A model generated the notes under the pieces. It saw only the letters and a list, made by a program, of their open reading frames with translations. It had not been told where the DNA came from and ran no database searches. DNA of 64,000 bases from JANPCX01 sp031431125 (GTDB lineage Bacteria > Pseudomonadota > Gammaproteobacteria > Burkholderiales > Burkholderiaceae_C). Position 1 is the first letter of the stretch; each line of letters starts with the position of its first letter. The stretch is taken from NCBI GenBank assembly GCA_031431125.1, contig JANPCX010000087.1:16464-80463 (forward strand), read 5' to 3'. Below are positions 34,340 through 44,305 of the stretch, in pieces. A program made the position numbers and the translations under genes.

Positions 34340-34938
34340 GCCAACAAACCGAGGCCCATGATGGCCAAGATGCCGGGTTCAGAGACGACACGAACATTGT
34401 CCAGCGAGCCGCCCAGCGAGTCTTGCGTTCCGACCGAGCGGAAGCTCAGCACGTCGCTGCCGGTGCCGTAAACGCCGAAGGTGTAGCCGGACCATACATG
34501 GTTGCTCTGGCCAATGCCGCTGGCGGTGATGGGGGTGAGGTTGACCAGCACGTTGTTCCAGAGCACTTCAATGCCATTGGATGCTGCAGCCACACCGGCG
34601 CGGCCGGAGTAGTCAAATGACAGGGCGTAGTAGCTGCCTGCGGCGGTGAGCAAGGTCTGCGCCATGGTGGAGTTGCCGGTGGAGTCGAGTTCCACATAGT
34701 TGAATCCGTTGGAAGCCGTGCCGGCGATGTTGTTGCGTACCTCAATGCCAGGGCCAGCGGTGGTGGTCCAGCCATCAATCGCGCTGTAAATCGACCAGGT
34801 GCCGTTGGCCTGTGTTTGCACACCAGGCGCGGGGCTCACATCTTCAAAGCTGCCGTTGAGCACCAAGTTGGCGCTGGCAGTGGTGTGCAGACCCAAAGCG
34901 GCCAAAAGAAGGGCTGCAGTGGTGATTGTTTTTTTCAT
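34306..34938 (-). CDS. PEP-CTERM-type secreted protein with a carbohydrate-binding-like domain
   Basis: A 210-aa exported protein. Signal peptide MKKTITTAALLLAALGLHTTASA, then a beta-sandwich beginning NLVLNGSFEDVSP, typical of DUF642-like or discoidin-like domains. The C-terminal sorting signal reads SEPGILAIMGLGLLALVSRLRNNET: a variant of the PEP motif, one helix and a short basic tail. The last 10 codons and the stop come from the terminal repeat of the hairpin element at 34174-34339. EpsH/exosortase would be needed to process it; none is in the window. Confidence 0.8.
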   Translation of the reverse strand: MKKTITTAALLLAALGLHTTASANLVLNGSFEDVSPAPGVQTQANGTWSIYSAIDGWTTTAGPGIEVRNNIAGTASNGFNYVELDSTGNSTMAQTLLTAAGSYYALSFDYSGRAGVAAASNGIEVLWNNVLVNLTPITASGIGQSNHVWSGYTFGVYGTGSDVLSFRSVGTQDSLGGSLDNVRVVSEPGILAIMGLGLLALVSRLRNNET

Positions 34939-35048
34939 GACGGGAACTCGCTCGTTAAAAGGATGAACGAGATTGTTCCGCAGCCCACTCAGTTGGTGGT
35001 TGCTCGCAATGGCCGTCTTCTGGCCTGGCGCGTGATTTCCTGACCAGT

Positions 35049-35786
35049 TCAGTCCGGAATAAAACGATCCACCGCATCGGTGATGAGCCCAACCAAGCCC
35101 AGCGTTTTCAGTCGTTTGGCGGCGTCGGCGTCATTCACCGTGTAGGCCAGGGCGCGCAGATTGGTGGCTGCCAGTTCGCTCATCATGGCGTCGTCAAACA
35201 AGCTGTGGCGTGCCACCACCGCCACACATTGCAGGTCGAGTGCGGTTTGCAACCAACCGGGCTCCAGCTTGTCCAGCAACAACGCGCGGGGCAGCTCGGG
35301 GGCATGTGCTTGGGCAGCGGCCAGTGCGGGCACCTGAAAAGAGCTGAGCAAGGGTGCACTTTGGCCTGACCAGAGCCGGGCAGCGGCCAAGGCCACTTCT
35401 TTGCCGGTGTGGGTTTCATCACCGGGCGTGGGTTTGATTTCAATGTTCAACTGGTAACCACCGCTGATACAAAAGCGCGCGATGGTCTCCAGGCTAGGCA
35501 GAGGCTCGCCCGCGTAGCTCGGGCTGTGCCAGCTTCCGGCATCTAGCGCACAGAGTTCATCCCAAGTGCGTTCGCTGGCGATGCCGTGTTGGCCAGTGGT
35601 GCGCTGCAAATCAGCGTCGTGCAGTAAGAAGGGCACACCGTCGCGGCTGAGTTTCACATCACATTCAAAAGCGCGGTAGCCGTAGGACGCGCCCAGTTTG
35701 AAGGCCGCCAAGGTGTTTTCCGGGGCGAGTTTGCCGGCACCGCGGTGGGCGATCCAAAAGGGGTAAGGCCAGGGGTTCATGTTCAT
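35049..35786 (-). CDS. ugpQ: Glycerophosphodiester phosphodiesterase UgpQ
   Basis: A cytoplasmic 245-aa enzyme that hydrolyses glycerophosphodiesters to glycerol 3-phosphate and an alcohol. FWIAHRGAGKLAPENTLAAF has the HRG catalytic motif, YRAFECDVKLSRDGVPFLLHDADLQRTT the acid and HD metal ligands, and QLNIEIKP the Glu/Lys motif. No signal peptide, matching E. coli UgpQ (247 aa). It is the last gene of ugpBAECQ, 7 bases after ugpC. A second ATG two codons in is an alternative start. Confidence 0.93.
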   Translation of the reverse strand: MNMNPWPYPFWIAHRGAGKLAPENTLAAFKLGASYGYRAFECDVKLSRDGVPFLLHDADLQRTTGQHGIASERTWDELCALDAGSWHSPSYAGEPLPSLETIARFCISGGYQLNIEIKPTPGDETHTGKEVALAAARLWSGQSAPLLSSFQVPALAAAQAHAPELPRALLLDKLEPGWLQTALDLQCVAVVARHSLFDDAMMSELAATNLRALAYTVNDADAAKRLKTLGLVGLITDAVDRFIPD

Positions 35787-35793
35787 TTCAAAC

Positions 35794-36864
35794 TCAGACG
35801 CGCAATTGGGTGCTGGGATCAAACCAGTGCAGTTGCTCGGCGGGCGCGACCACATGGCGCAGGTCACCCGCTTTCGGCGGCACGGCGGTGCCGTCGATGC
35901 GCAGGGTGAAGGTTTGGCCTTGCAGGCGACCGTGCACCAGGCGCTCGGCGCCGAGCATTTCGACGTCGTCCACCTGCAACGCCCAGCCCGTGGTGTCGCC
36001 TGGCGGCTGCAGCAGCGCATGCTCGGGGCGCAGGCCCAAGATCAGTTCACCACTGCGTGGTGCGGCTGTTGGCAAGGTGATGCTCGCGTCACCCAAACGC
36101 AGCTGGTGGCCGTCGGCCTGGCCGCGCAGCAAGTTCATCGGGGGAGAACCAATGAAACCGGCCACAAAGGTGGAGGCCGGGCGCTGGTAAACCTCGTCGG
36201 GTGTGCCAATTTGTTCCATGCGGCCGCTGTTCATCACGATCATGCGCTGGGCCAAGGTCATGGCCTCGACTTGGTCGTGGGTGACAAAAAGCGAGGTCAC
36301 GCCGAGTTCGGCATGCAGCTTGCGAATTTCCAGCCGGGTCTGGGCGCGCAGTTTGGCGTCCAGGTTGGAGAGCGGTTCGTCAAACAAAAACACCTGGGGC
36401 TGGCGCACGATGGCGCGGCCCATGGCCACACGTTGGCGCTGGCCGCCGGAGAGCTCACGCGGCTTGCGGGCGAGGTATGGGGCCAGCTCCAAGATCTTGG
36501 CGGCTTTGTCCACGCGCTGTTTGATCTCGGCCAGCGGCACCTTGGCAATCTTCAGGCCATAGGCCATGTTGTCGAACACCGTCATGTGGGGGTAGAGGGC
36601 GTAGTTCTGGAACACCATGGCGATGTCGCGGTCGCTGGGTTCGATGTCGTTGACCACACGCGGCCCGATGGCAATTTCACCGCCCGAGATTTCTTCGAGC
36701 CCGGCCACCATGCGCAAGAGGGTGGATTTGCCGCAGCCGCTGGGGCCGACGATGACGATGAATTCACCGTTGGCAATTTCTGCGCTCACACCATGAATCA
36801 CGGCATTGGCCTTGGGGCCCACGCCATAGCGTTTCACCACGTTTCGAAGAGAGATGCTGGCCAT
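35794..36864 (-). CDS. ugpC: Glycerol-3-phosphate ABC transporter ATPase UgpC
   Basis: ATPase of the Ugp importer, 356 aa. Walker A GPSGCGKST, signature LSGGQRQRVAMGRAI, Walker B VFLFDEPLSNLDAKLR and switch His in SLFVTHDQVEAM are all present. The C-terminal 115 residues form the MalK-type OB regulatory domain (GLRPEHALL). Located between ugpE and ugpQ, with 21 bases to ugpE. Confidence 0.95.
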   Translation of the reverse strand: MASISLRNVVKRYGVGPKANAVIHGVSAEIANGEFIVIVGPSGCGKSTLLRMVAGLEEISGGEIAIGPRVVNDIEPSDRDIAMVFQNYALYPHMTVFDNMAYGLKIAKVPLAEIKQRVDKAAKILELAPYLARKPRELSGGQRQRVAMGRAIVRQPQVFLFDEPLSNLDAKLRAQTRLEIRKLHAELGVTSLFVTHDQVEAMTLAQRMIVMNSGRMEQIGTPDEVYQRPASTFVAGFIGSPPMNLLRGQADGHQLRLGDASITLPTAAPRSGELILGLRPEHALLQPPGDTTGWALQVDDVEMLGAERLVHGRLQGQTFTLRIDGTAVPPKAGDLRHVVAPAEQLHWFDPSTQLRV

Positions 36865-36885
36865 GCGTTCTGCCTTGTTCCTGCC

Positions 36886-37737
36886 CTATTTTTCGGTGTC
36901 CACCAAACCTTTGACAAACCACTTTTGCATCAGCATCACCACGATGGCCGGCGGCAGCATGGCCAGGATGGCGGTGGCCATGACGAGGTTCCACTCGTTT
37001 TGCGAGTCGCCCCCGGCAATCATGCGTTTGATGCCGATCACCACCGGGTACATGTCTTCATTGGTGGTGACCAGTAGCGGCCACAGGTACTGGTTCCAGC
37101 CGTAAATGAATTGAATGACGAAGAGGGCGGCAATGCTGGTGGCCGACAGCGGCACCAAGATGTCGATGAAAAAACGCATCGGTCCGGCGCCATCAATGCG
37201 GGCGGCTTCCACCAGTTCTTCCGGCACAGTGAGGAAAAACTGGCGGAACAAAAATGTGGCCGTGGCCGAGGCAATCAGCGGCACGGTCAGGCCTGCAAAT
37301 GAATTCAACATGCCTAAATCGGCCACCACTTTGTAGGTGGGGCCGATGCGCACTTCCACCGGCAGCATCAAGGTGATGAAAATCGCCCAGAAGAAAAACA
37401 TCCGGAAGCGAAAGCGGAAATACACGATCGCAAACGCCGACAGCAGTGAGATGGCGATCTTGCCGAAGGTGATGACCAGGGCGGTGACCAAACTCACGAA
37501 CATCATGCGGCCCACTGAAGCGGTCGAACCCGCGCCCGCACCACCGCCTTGCAGGGCTTGGCTGTAGTTGTCGATCAAATGCGTACCGGGCAGCATGGGC
37601 ATGGGGCGCTGCACCACCGCGTCGGCGGTGTGGGTGGACGCCACAAAAGCGATGTAAACCGGCAGCGCCACCACCAGCACACCGATGATGAGGATGAAGT
37701 GGGCCAACAGGCCGAGGGTGGGGCGGCGTTCAACCAT
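36886..37737 (-). CDS. ugpE: Glycerol-3-phosphate ABC transporter permease UgpE
   Basis: Inner-membrane permease, 283 aa, six predicted helices. The cytoplasmic EAA loop is VPEELVEAARIDGAGPMRFFIDILVPLS, which docks to UgpC. VEVRIGPTYKVVADLGMLNSFAGLTVPLIA precedes it. I use the ATG at 37735-37737 (MVERRPTLGLL); a GTG three codons upstream is possible. It begins 13 bases after ugpA. Confidence 0.93.
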   Translation of the reverse strand: MVERRPTLGLLAHFILIIGVLVVALPVYIAFVASTHTADAVVQRPMPMLPGTHLIDNYSQALQGGGAGAGSTASVGRMMFVSLVTALVITFGKIAISLLSAFAIVYFRFRFRMFFFWAIFITLMLPVEVRIGPTYKVVADLGMLNSFAGLTVPLIASATATFLFRQFFLTVPEELVEAARIDGAGPMRFFIDILVPLSATSIAALFVIQFIYGWNQYLWPLLVTTNEDMYPVVIGIKRMIAGGDSQNEWNLVMATAILAMLPPAIVVMLMQKWFVKGLVDTEK

Positions 37738-37750
37738 GCGGTGCACCCAT

Positions 37751-38638
37751 TCAGTAGTTCACCTTTTTCTCGACAAACCGAAACTGCACCACCGTGAGTG
37801 CCACCACGATCACCATCAACACCACCGACTGTGCGGCTGAGCCGCCAAGGTCCAGGGCTTTGAAGCCGTCGTAATAGACGCGGTAAACCAAGATGGCCGT
37901 GTCTTGGCCCGGGCCGCCTTGTGTGGCGGCGTCGATGATGGCGAAGGTGTCGAAGAAGGCATAAACGATGTTGATCACCAGCAAGAAAAAGGTGGTGGGC
38001 GAGAGCAGCGGAAACTGGATGGACCAAAAGCGCCGCCAGGGCCGAGCGCCGTCGATCGCAGCGGCTTCAATCAGCGACTTCGGGATGCTGGCCAAACCCG
38101 CCAGGAAGAAGAGAAAGTTGTAGGAGATTTGTTTCCAGATGGCGGCCAGTACCACCAAGGTCATGGCCTGGTTGCCATTGAGCAGATGGTTCCATTCAAT
38201 GCCGAGCGACTGCAAGGCATAAGCCACCACGCCGATGCTGGGCGAAAACATGAACAGCCACAACACACCCGCCACCGCTGGCGCCACCGCATAGGGCCAA
38301 ATCAGCAGGGTTTTGTAGAAGGATGCGCCGCGCACCACACGGTCGGCGAAGATGGCCAGCACCAGCGAAATGCTGATGCCGAGCACGGCCACCAACACCG
38401 AAAAAACCGCCGTGGTTTTGAACGAGGCGAGGTAGGTGTCGTCATTCCACAGGTTGACGAAGTTTTCCAAGCCCACCCACTGCACCGACGTACCGAAGGC
38501 ATCGGACTGCTGCAGCGATTGCAGCAGCGCCTGGCCCGCAGGCCAAAAGAAAAACACCGCAATGATCACCACTTGGGGCGCGAGCAAGGCCCACGGCAGC
38601 CAGGTGGATCGGAAAACGACGCGTTTGTCAAAGGCCAT
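37751..38638 (-). CDS. ugpA: Glycerol-3-phosphate ABC transporter permease UgpA
   Basis: Inner-membrane permease of 295 aa. The EAA-loop region is LASIPKSLIEAAAIDGARPWRRFWSIQFPLLSPT. Helices are spaced as in MalF-type permeases without the long periplasmic loop. It pairs with UgpE. Upstream, 146 bases holding a REP-type inverted repeat separate it from ugpB. Confidence 0.94.
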   Translation of the reverse strand: MAFDKRVVFRSTWLPWALLAPQVVIIAVFFFWPAGQALLQSLQQSDAFGTSVQWVGLENFVNLWNDDTYLASFKTTAVFSVLVAVLGISISLVLAIFADRVVRGASFYKTLLIWPYAVAPAVAGVLWLFMFSPSIGVVAYALQSLGIEWNHLLNGNQAMTLVVLAAIWKQISYNFLFFLAGLASIPKSLIEAAAIDGARPWRRFWSIQFPLLSPTTFFLLVINIVYAFFDTFAIIDAATQGGPGQDTAILVYRVYYDGFKALDLGGSAAQSVVLMVIVVALTVVQFRFVEKKVNY

Positions 38639-38666
38639 GGGTGAAGAGGTGATTGCCTAAGAACCC

Positions 38667-38765
38667 CGTCATCCCCGCGCAGGCGGGGATCCAGGGACGG
38701 CACAAACCATCGACCAGAGGCTGCGGATCGAGACATCCTGGATTCCCGCCTGCGCGGGAATGACG
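38667..38765. repeat. REP-type inverted repeat between ugpB and ugpA
   Basis: GTCATCCCCGCGCAGGCGGG at 38667-38695 and GATTCCCGCCTGCGCGGGAA at 38736-38765 are inverted, slightly diverged copies of the widespread bacterial GTCATTCCCGCGCAGGCGGG repeat. In the ugp transcript they could form a stable stem behind ugpB, favouring higher ugpB levels, as REP sequences do behind other binding-protein genes. Confidence 0.88.
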
Positions 38766-38784
38766 GCTGTGAAGCATGCGACGC

Positions 38785-40104
38785 TCAACGTTTGTTGGCC
38801 TTCTCAAACCGTGCCAACAGCTCGTCGCCCCGTTTCACGATGGAATCGAGCGCTTCTTTAGCGGACTTTTTGCCGCCCCAAACTTGCTCCAACTCTTCAT
38901 CCATGATGGCTCGCAACTGCACATGGTTGCCCAGGCGGATGCCACGTGATTTGTCGGTTGTTTTGCGAATCATCTGCGTCACGGCCACATCGGTGCCGGG
39001 TTTTTCTTTGTAGAAGCCCGACTTTTCGGTGAGTTGGTAGGCGGCTGTGGTGATGGGCAAATAACCGGTGCGTTTGTGGCTGGCGGATTGCACCTCGGGG
39101 CTGGAGAGGTAGTTGAAGAAAGTGGCCACGCCTTTGTATTCCGCAGGTTTTTTGCCTGCCAGCACCCACAGGCTGGCGCCGCCGATCACGGTGTTTTGCG
39201 GTGCCCCGGCCACATCGGGGTAGTGGGGCAGGGTGGCGAGCCCAAAGCCGAACTTGGCGTTTTTGGCGACGTTGCCGTAGAAGCCCGATGACGTGCTGAT
39301 CATGGCGCACTCACCCGAAATGAAACTCGCCTCCGGCACATTGCCTCGGCCTTTGTAGATGAAGAGGCCTTGTTTGCTCATGTTCGCCAGGTTTTCGATG
39401 TGGCGCTGGTGCAGGGGTGAGTTCACTTGCAAGCGTGCATCCATGCCAGCCAAACCATTGCGTTTGCTGGCAAATTCCACGTTGTGCCAGGCCGAGAAAC
39501 TCTCCAGCTGCGTCCAACCCTGCCACGCAGTGGTGAAAGGGCATTTGTGGCCGCTGGCTTTGAGTTTGGCGGCGGCCAGCACCACTTCGGGCCAGGTGGC
39601 GGGTGGTTTGTCGGTGGACAGGCCTGCGGCTTTGAAGGCGTCTTTGTTGATGTAGAACACCGTGGTGGAGCTGTTGAAGGGGAAGCTCAACATTTGCCCA
39701 TTCGGTGCGGTGTAATAACCCGCCACGGCGGGCACATAAGCGGTCGGGTCGAATTTCACTCCCGCGTCTTTCATCACTTGGCCCACCGGAATGATGGCTT
39801 GTTTGCTGGCCATCATGGTGGCCGTGCCCACCTCAAACACCTGCAGGATGTGGGGCGCATTGCCAGCGCGGAAAGCCGCGATGGCACCCGTCATCGATTC
39901 GTCGTAGCTGCCCTTGAAGGTGGGCACGATTTTGTAAGCGGTTTGGCTGGCGTTGAAATCCTTGGCCAGGTCGTTCACCCATTCGCCGTTCACGGCGGTC
40001 ATGGAGTGCCACCACTGAATTTCCACCGGCGCTTGGGCGCAGGCGGCGTTCAAACCAAAAAGGGCCAGCAGGCCCGCAGCAAGCGTTGATTTTTTCAGTG
40101 CCAT
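38785..40104 (-). CDS. ugpB: Glycerol-3-phosphate periplasmic binding protein UgpB
   Basis: Periplasmic solute-binding protein of 439 aa, E. coli UgpB length. Signal MALKKSTLAAGLLALFGLNAACA; mature start QAPVEIQWWHSMTAVNGEWV. SSTTVFYINKDAFKAAGL, FNSSTT and GGASLWVLAGKKP are family segments. It delivers glycerol 3-phosphate or glycerophosphodiesters to UgpAE. GGAG precedes the ATG. First gene of ugpBAECQ; the promoter should lie in 40105-40326, shared with the divergent FAD/Fe-S gene. I found only half of a possible Pho box there. Confidence 0.95.
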   Translation of the reverse strand: MALKKSTLAAGLLALFGLNAACAQAPVEIQWWHSMTAVNGEWVNDLAKDFNASQTAYKIVPTFKGSYDESMTGAIAAFRAGNAPHILQVFEVGTATMMASKQAIIPVGQVMKDAGVKFDPTAYVPAVAGYYTAPNGQMLSFPFNSSTTVFYINKDAFKAAGLSTDKPPATWPEVVLAAAKLKASGHKCPFTTAWQGWTQLESFSAWHNVEFASKRNGLAGMDARLQVNSPLHQRHIENLANMSKQGLFIYKGRGNVPEASFISGECAMISTSSGFYGNVAKNAKFGFGLATLPHYPDVAGAPQNTVIGGASLWVLAGKKPAEYKGVATFFNYLSSPEVQSASHKRTGYLPITTAAYQLTEKSGFYKEKPGTDVAVTQMIRKTTDKSRGIRLGNHVQLRAIMDEELEQVWGGKKSAKEALDSIVKRGDELLARFEKANKR

Positions 40105-40326
40105 GACAACTCCGTGAAGTAAAAAAATACCGCTTCCAGGCGGTGGGCCTGAGTCTGAAGGGCCTTTGTGACAAAGCGACCCACTCTATTGGCCTCCCAG
40201 GTGGCAGGCCGTTCAATCGGGATAACCCCGCAAACCCGGTGGTTGGGCCAAGCGGGCGTCAAAAGGGGGCTGCGTTACGATGTCGCCTTAAGTGCAGTCC
40301 GAGGTGCCTCGCCACCTCCTTTTTTC

Positions 40327-43300
40327 ATGAACGCACCCGCTACCCTGACCCAATTGACAGCCGCTCACGCGGCTGACCAAAGCGCACCTCGTTTGCGCGA
40401 AATTCCCTACAACTACACCTCGTTTTCCGACCGGGAAATCGTGATCCGCTTGCTCGGTGCCCGCGCCTGGGAGGTGTTGGATCGCCTGCGGTCTGAGCGC
40501 CAAACTGGGCGCTCCGCCCGCATGCTGTATGAGGTGCTGGGTGACATTTGGGTGGTGCAGCGCAACCCCTATTTGCAAGACGATTTGCTGGACAACCCGA
40601 AACGCCGCCAACTCTTGGTGGATGCTTTGAACCATCGCTTGGGCGAAGTGCAGCGCCGCCGCACACCGGGCAGTGATGTTGAACGCGACCGCCATGTGGG
40701 CGAGCTGTTGCAAGCCGCCACCCAAGCGGTGACCACATTCGCCGCGTTTTTTGAGCAGGTCGCCAAGCTGCGAAAGCAGGCGCAAAAGGTGCTGGGCCGC
40801 GTCACGGCCAAAGACAACATCAAGTTCGACGGCCTGTCACGTGTGTCCCATGTGACCGATGCCACCGACTGGCGGGTTGAGTACCCCTTCGTCGTGCTCA
40901 CCCCCGACACCGAGGTGGAAATGGCCAGCATGGTGGCGGCCTGTGTCGAGTTGGGCTTGACCATCATTCCACGCGGCGGCGGCACCGGCTACACCGGTGG
41001 CGCGGTGCCCTTGACCTGGAACAGCGCCGTCATCAACACGGAAAAGTTAGAAGCCATGACCGAGGTGGAGTTCGTCACCTTGCCCGGCGTGGATAAACCC
41101 GTCGCCACGGTGTGGACCGAAGCCGGTGTGGTCACCCAGCGTGTGGCCGAAGCCGCGGAGCGCAGCGGCCAGGTGTTTGCGGTGGACCCCACTTCAGCCG
41201 AGGCCTCTTGCATTGGCGGCAACATTGCCATGAATGCGGGTGGCAAAAAAGCCGTGCTCTGGGGCACGGCGCTGGACAACCTCGCCTCTTGGCGCATGGT
41301 CACGCCCGAAGCCAAATGGCTGGAGGTGGTGCGGCTCAACCACAACCTCGGCAAGATCCACGACGTGGCAGTGGCCAGCTTCGAGCTGAAATACTTTGAT
41401 GCGACCGGTAAGAAGCTCGAGCGCACCGAGAGGCTGGACATCCCGGGCCGCACCTTCCGCAAAGAGGGCTTGGGCAAAGACGTCACCGACAAATTCCTCG
41501 CCGGCCTGCCCGGCATTCAGAAAGAGGGCTGCGACGGCCTCATCACGAGCGCCCGCTGGATCGTTCACAAAATGCCGGCCCACACCCGCACCGTGTGCCT
41601 GGAGTTTTTTGGCAATGCCAAAGACGCCGTGCCCAGCATTGTGGACATCAAGGACTATATGTTTGCGCTGGTCAAGGCGGGCGGTGTCGATACCGACAAA
41701 GGCAAGTCCACCGTGGTGCTCGCGGGCCTGGAACACCTGGACGACCGCTACCTCAAAGCCGTGGGTTATGCCACCAAGAGCAAACGTGGCGGCCTGCCCA
41801 AGATGGTGCTGGTGGGCGACATTTGCGGCGACGACCCCGACGCCGTGGCCCGCGTCACCAGCGAAGTGGTGCGCCTGGCCAATGGCCGCTCCGGCGAAGG
41901 TTTTGTGGCCGTCAGCCCCGATGCGCGCAAGAAGTTCTGGTTAGATCGCAAACGCACAGCAGCCATCAGCAAACACACCAACGCCTTCAAAGTGAACGAA
42001 GACGTGGTGATTCCGCTGCCGCGCATGGGCGAGTACACCGAAGGCATTGAGCGCATCAACATTGAGCTTAGCCTGCAAAACAAGCTGGCCTTGGTCGACG
42101 CCCTGGAAGCGTTTTTCCTCACCGGCAACTTGCCCCTGGGCAAGAGCGACGATGCGGGTGAGATCGCCTCCGCCGAGCTGCTCGAAGACCGCGTGCAACA
42201 AGCCTTGACGCTGCTGCGCGAGGTGCGCAGCTTGTGGCAAGGCTGGTTGATCAATTTGGATGCACCTGCGGCGGATGGAGGCAACACGCTCTTCTTCCAA
42301 CTGCAAGACCACAGCCTGCGCGCCTCGTGGAAAACCCAAATCCGCACCCCGCTGCAAAACATCTTTGCCGGTTCGGCCTTGAAGCCCATCGTCGACGAAT
42401 GCCAAAAGATCCACGGCCAGGTGCTCAAAGGCCGCGTCTGGGTGGCGCTGCACATGCATGCCGGTGACGGCAATGTGCACACCAACATTCCCGTGAACTC
42501 CGACAACTACGACATGCTGCAAACCGCCCACCGCGCGGTCGCCCGCATCATGAAGCTGGCGCGCAGCCTGGACGGTGTGATCTCGGGTGAGCACGGCATC
42601 GGCATCACCAAACTCGAATTCCTGACCGACGCCGAGATCGCCGACTTCACCGCCTACAAGTTGAAGGTCGACCCACAAGGCCGCTTCAACAAAGGCAAGC
42701 TCCTGCGCAATTCATCGTTCGATGGCGTGACCGTCAAGGCCGACTTGACCAATGCCTACACACCCAGCTTCGGTTTGATGGGGCATGAGTCCCTCATCAT
42801 GCAGCAAAGCGACATTGGTGCCATCGCCGATTCGGTGAAGGACTGCCTGCGCTGCGGCAAATGCAAACCCGTGTGCGCCACCCACGTTCCGCGCGCCAAT
42901 TTGCTCTACAGCCCGCGCAACAAAATTTTGGCCACCTCGCTGTTGGTGGAGGCCTTCCTCTACGAAGAACAAACCAGGCGCGGCATCAGCATCAAACACT
43001 GGCAAGAGTTTGAAGACGTGGCCGACCACTGCACCGTCTGCCACAAATGCCTCACGCCTTGCCCGGTGGACATCGACTTCGGTGACGTGTCCATGAACAT
43101 GCGCAACCTGCTGCGCAAAATGGGCCAGAAGAGTTTCCGCCCAGGCAATGCAGCGGCCATGTTGATGCTCAATGCCACCAACCCGGAAACCATCAAACTG
43201 GTCCGTTCCGCGATGGTGGGTGTGGGCTTCAAAGCGCAACGATTGGCGCACGACTTCTTCAAGGTGCTGGCCAAGAAACAAACCGCCGCGCCCCGCGCCA

Positions 43301-44277
43301 CGGTTGGCACGGCCCCGATCAAAGAACAGGTGATTCACTTCATCAACAAAAAACTGCCCGGTGGTTTGCCCAAGAAAACGGCACGCGCGTTATTGGACAT
43401 TGAGGACAAAGACTACGTCCCCATCATCCGCAACCCGCAGGCCACGACGAGCGACACCGAAGCCGTTTTTTATTTCCCTGGCTGCGGCTCCGAGCGCTTG
43501 TTCTCGCAAGTGGGCTTGGCCACCCAAGCCATGCTCTGGCACGCGGGTGTGCAAACCGTGTTGCCTCCGGGTTATTTGTGCTGTGGTTACCCGCAGCGCG
43601 GCTCAGGCCAGTTCGACAAAGCCGACAAAATCATCACCGACAACCGCGTGCTCTTCCACCGCGTGGCCAATACGCTGAACTACCTCGACATCAAGACCGT
43701 GGTGGTCAGCTGCGGCACCTGCTACGACCAATTGCAGGGCTACCAGTTCGACAAAATTTTCCCTGGCTGCCGCATTATTGATATTCACGAGTACCTGCTG
43801 GAGAAGGGCATCACCCTGAACGCCAGCCAAGGTGCGGGCTACCTTTATCACGACCCTTGCCACAGCCCGATGAAGTTGCAAGAGCCCATGAAAACGGTCA
43901 AGGCCTTGGTCGGCGACAACGTGGTTGAAAGCAAACGCTGCTGCGGTGAGAGCGGCACGCTGGGCGTGACCCGTCCCGACATCTCCACGCAGGTGCGCTT
44001 CCGCAAAGAAGAACAGTTGCGCATCGACGAAGGCACACTGCGTGCCAAGGTCACCGCCGCAGGCGTTGCGCCCGCACCTCAAGCGCCCACCAAAATTCTC
44101 ACCAGCTGCCCCAGCTGCTTGCAGGGCCTCAGCCGTTTTGGCAACGACTTGAACAACGGCCTTTTAGAGGCTGACTACATCGTGGTCGAAATGGCCAATC
44201 AACTCCTCGGAGAAAACTGGATGCCCGACTACGTGGCTAAGGCGAATGCGGGGGGGATTGAGAGGGTGTTGGTGTGA
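40327..44277 (+). CDS. FAD-linked oxidase / Fe-S oxidoreductase fusion (DUF3683 type)
   Basis: A 1316-aa fusion of the GlcD and GlcF halves of a glycolate/D-lactate-type dehydrogenase. Domains: N-terminal DUF3683 (about 20-170), FAD-binding type 4 (about 190-400; IIPRGGGTGYTGGAVPL), FAD-oxidase C-terminal domain (to about 800; HMHAGDGNVHTNIPV), two 4Fe-4S clusters (CLRCGKCKPVCATH and CTVCHKCLTPCPVD), and two CCG domains (CCGYPQRG, CGTCYDQL, DPCHSPMK, CCGESGTLG, SCPSCLQG). It probably oxidises a 2-hydroxyacid and passes electrons to the quinone pool at the inner membrane. It follows no operon partner upstream; the start is the ATG at 40327, 159 bases inside a longer open frame. Confidence 0.9.
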   Translation: MNAPATLTQLTAAHAADQSAPRLREIPYNYTSFSDREIVIRLLGARAWEVLDRLRSERQTGRSARMLYEVLGDIWVVQRNPYLQDDLLDNPKRRQLLVDALNHRLGEVQRRRTPGSDVERDRHVGELLQAATQAVTTFAAFFEQVAKLRKQAQKVLGRVTAKDNIKFDGLSRVSHVTDATDWRVEYPFVVLTPDTEVEMASMVAACVELGLTIIPRGGGTGYTGGAVPLTWNSAVINTEKLEAMTEVEFVTLPGVDKPVATVWTEAGVVTQRVAEAAERSGQVFAVDPTSAEASCIGGNIAMNAGGKKAVLWGTALDNLASWRMVTPEAKWLEVVRLNHNLGKIHDVAVASFELKYFDATGKKLERTERLDIPGRTFRKEGLGKDVTDKFLAGLPGIQKEGCDGLITSARWIVHKMPAHTRTVCLEFFGNAKDAVPSIVDIKDYMFALVKAGGVDTDKGKSTVVLAGLEHLDDRYLKAVGYATKSKRGGLPKMVLVGDICGDDPDAVARVTSEVVRLANGRSGEGFVAVSPDARKKFWLDRKRTAAISKHTNAFKVNEDVVIPLPRMGEYTEGIERINIELSLQNKLALVDALEAFFLTGNLPLGKSDDAGEIASAELLEDRVQQALTLLREVRSLWQGWLINLDAPAADGGNTLFFQLQDHSLRASWKTQIRTPLQNIFAGSALKPIVDECQKIHGQVLKGRVWVALHMHAGDGNVHTNIPVNSDNYDMLQTAHRAVARIMKLARSLDGVISGEHGIGITKLEFLTDAEIADFTAYKLKVDPQGRFNKGKLLRNSSFDGVTVKADLTNAYTPSFGLMGHESLIMQQSDIGAIADSVKDCLRCGKCKPVCATHVPRANLLYSPRNKILATSLLVEAFLYEEQTRRGISIKHWQEFEDVADHCTVCHKCLTPCPVDIDFGDVSMNMRNLLRKMGQKSFRPGNAAAMLMLNATNPETIKLVRSAMVGVGFKAQRLAHDFFKVLAKKQTAAPRATVGTAPIKEQVIHFINKKLPGGLPKKTARALLDIEDKDYVPIIRNPQATTSDTEAVFYFPGCGSERLFSQVGLATQAMLWHAGVQTVLPPGYLCCGYPQRGSGQFDKADKIITDNRVLFHRVANTLNYLDIKTVVVSCGTCYDQLQGYQFDKIFPGCRIIDIHEYLLEKGITLNASQGAGYLYHDPCHSPMKLQEPMKTVKALVGDNVVESKRCCGESGTLGVTRPDISTQVRFRKEEQLRIDEGTLRAKVTAAGVAPAPQAPTKILTSCPSCLQGLSRFGNDLNNGLLEADYIVVEMANQLLGENWMPDYVAKANAGGIERVLV

Positions 44278-44305
44278 AGCGCATGGATTCAGCTTGGGGC
44301 GGTGT

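Noticed and set aside
40105..40326. Pho box before ugpB
   Set aside because: Only one TGTCA-like half-site (read on the ugpB strand) is visible; the direct repeat is missing.
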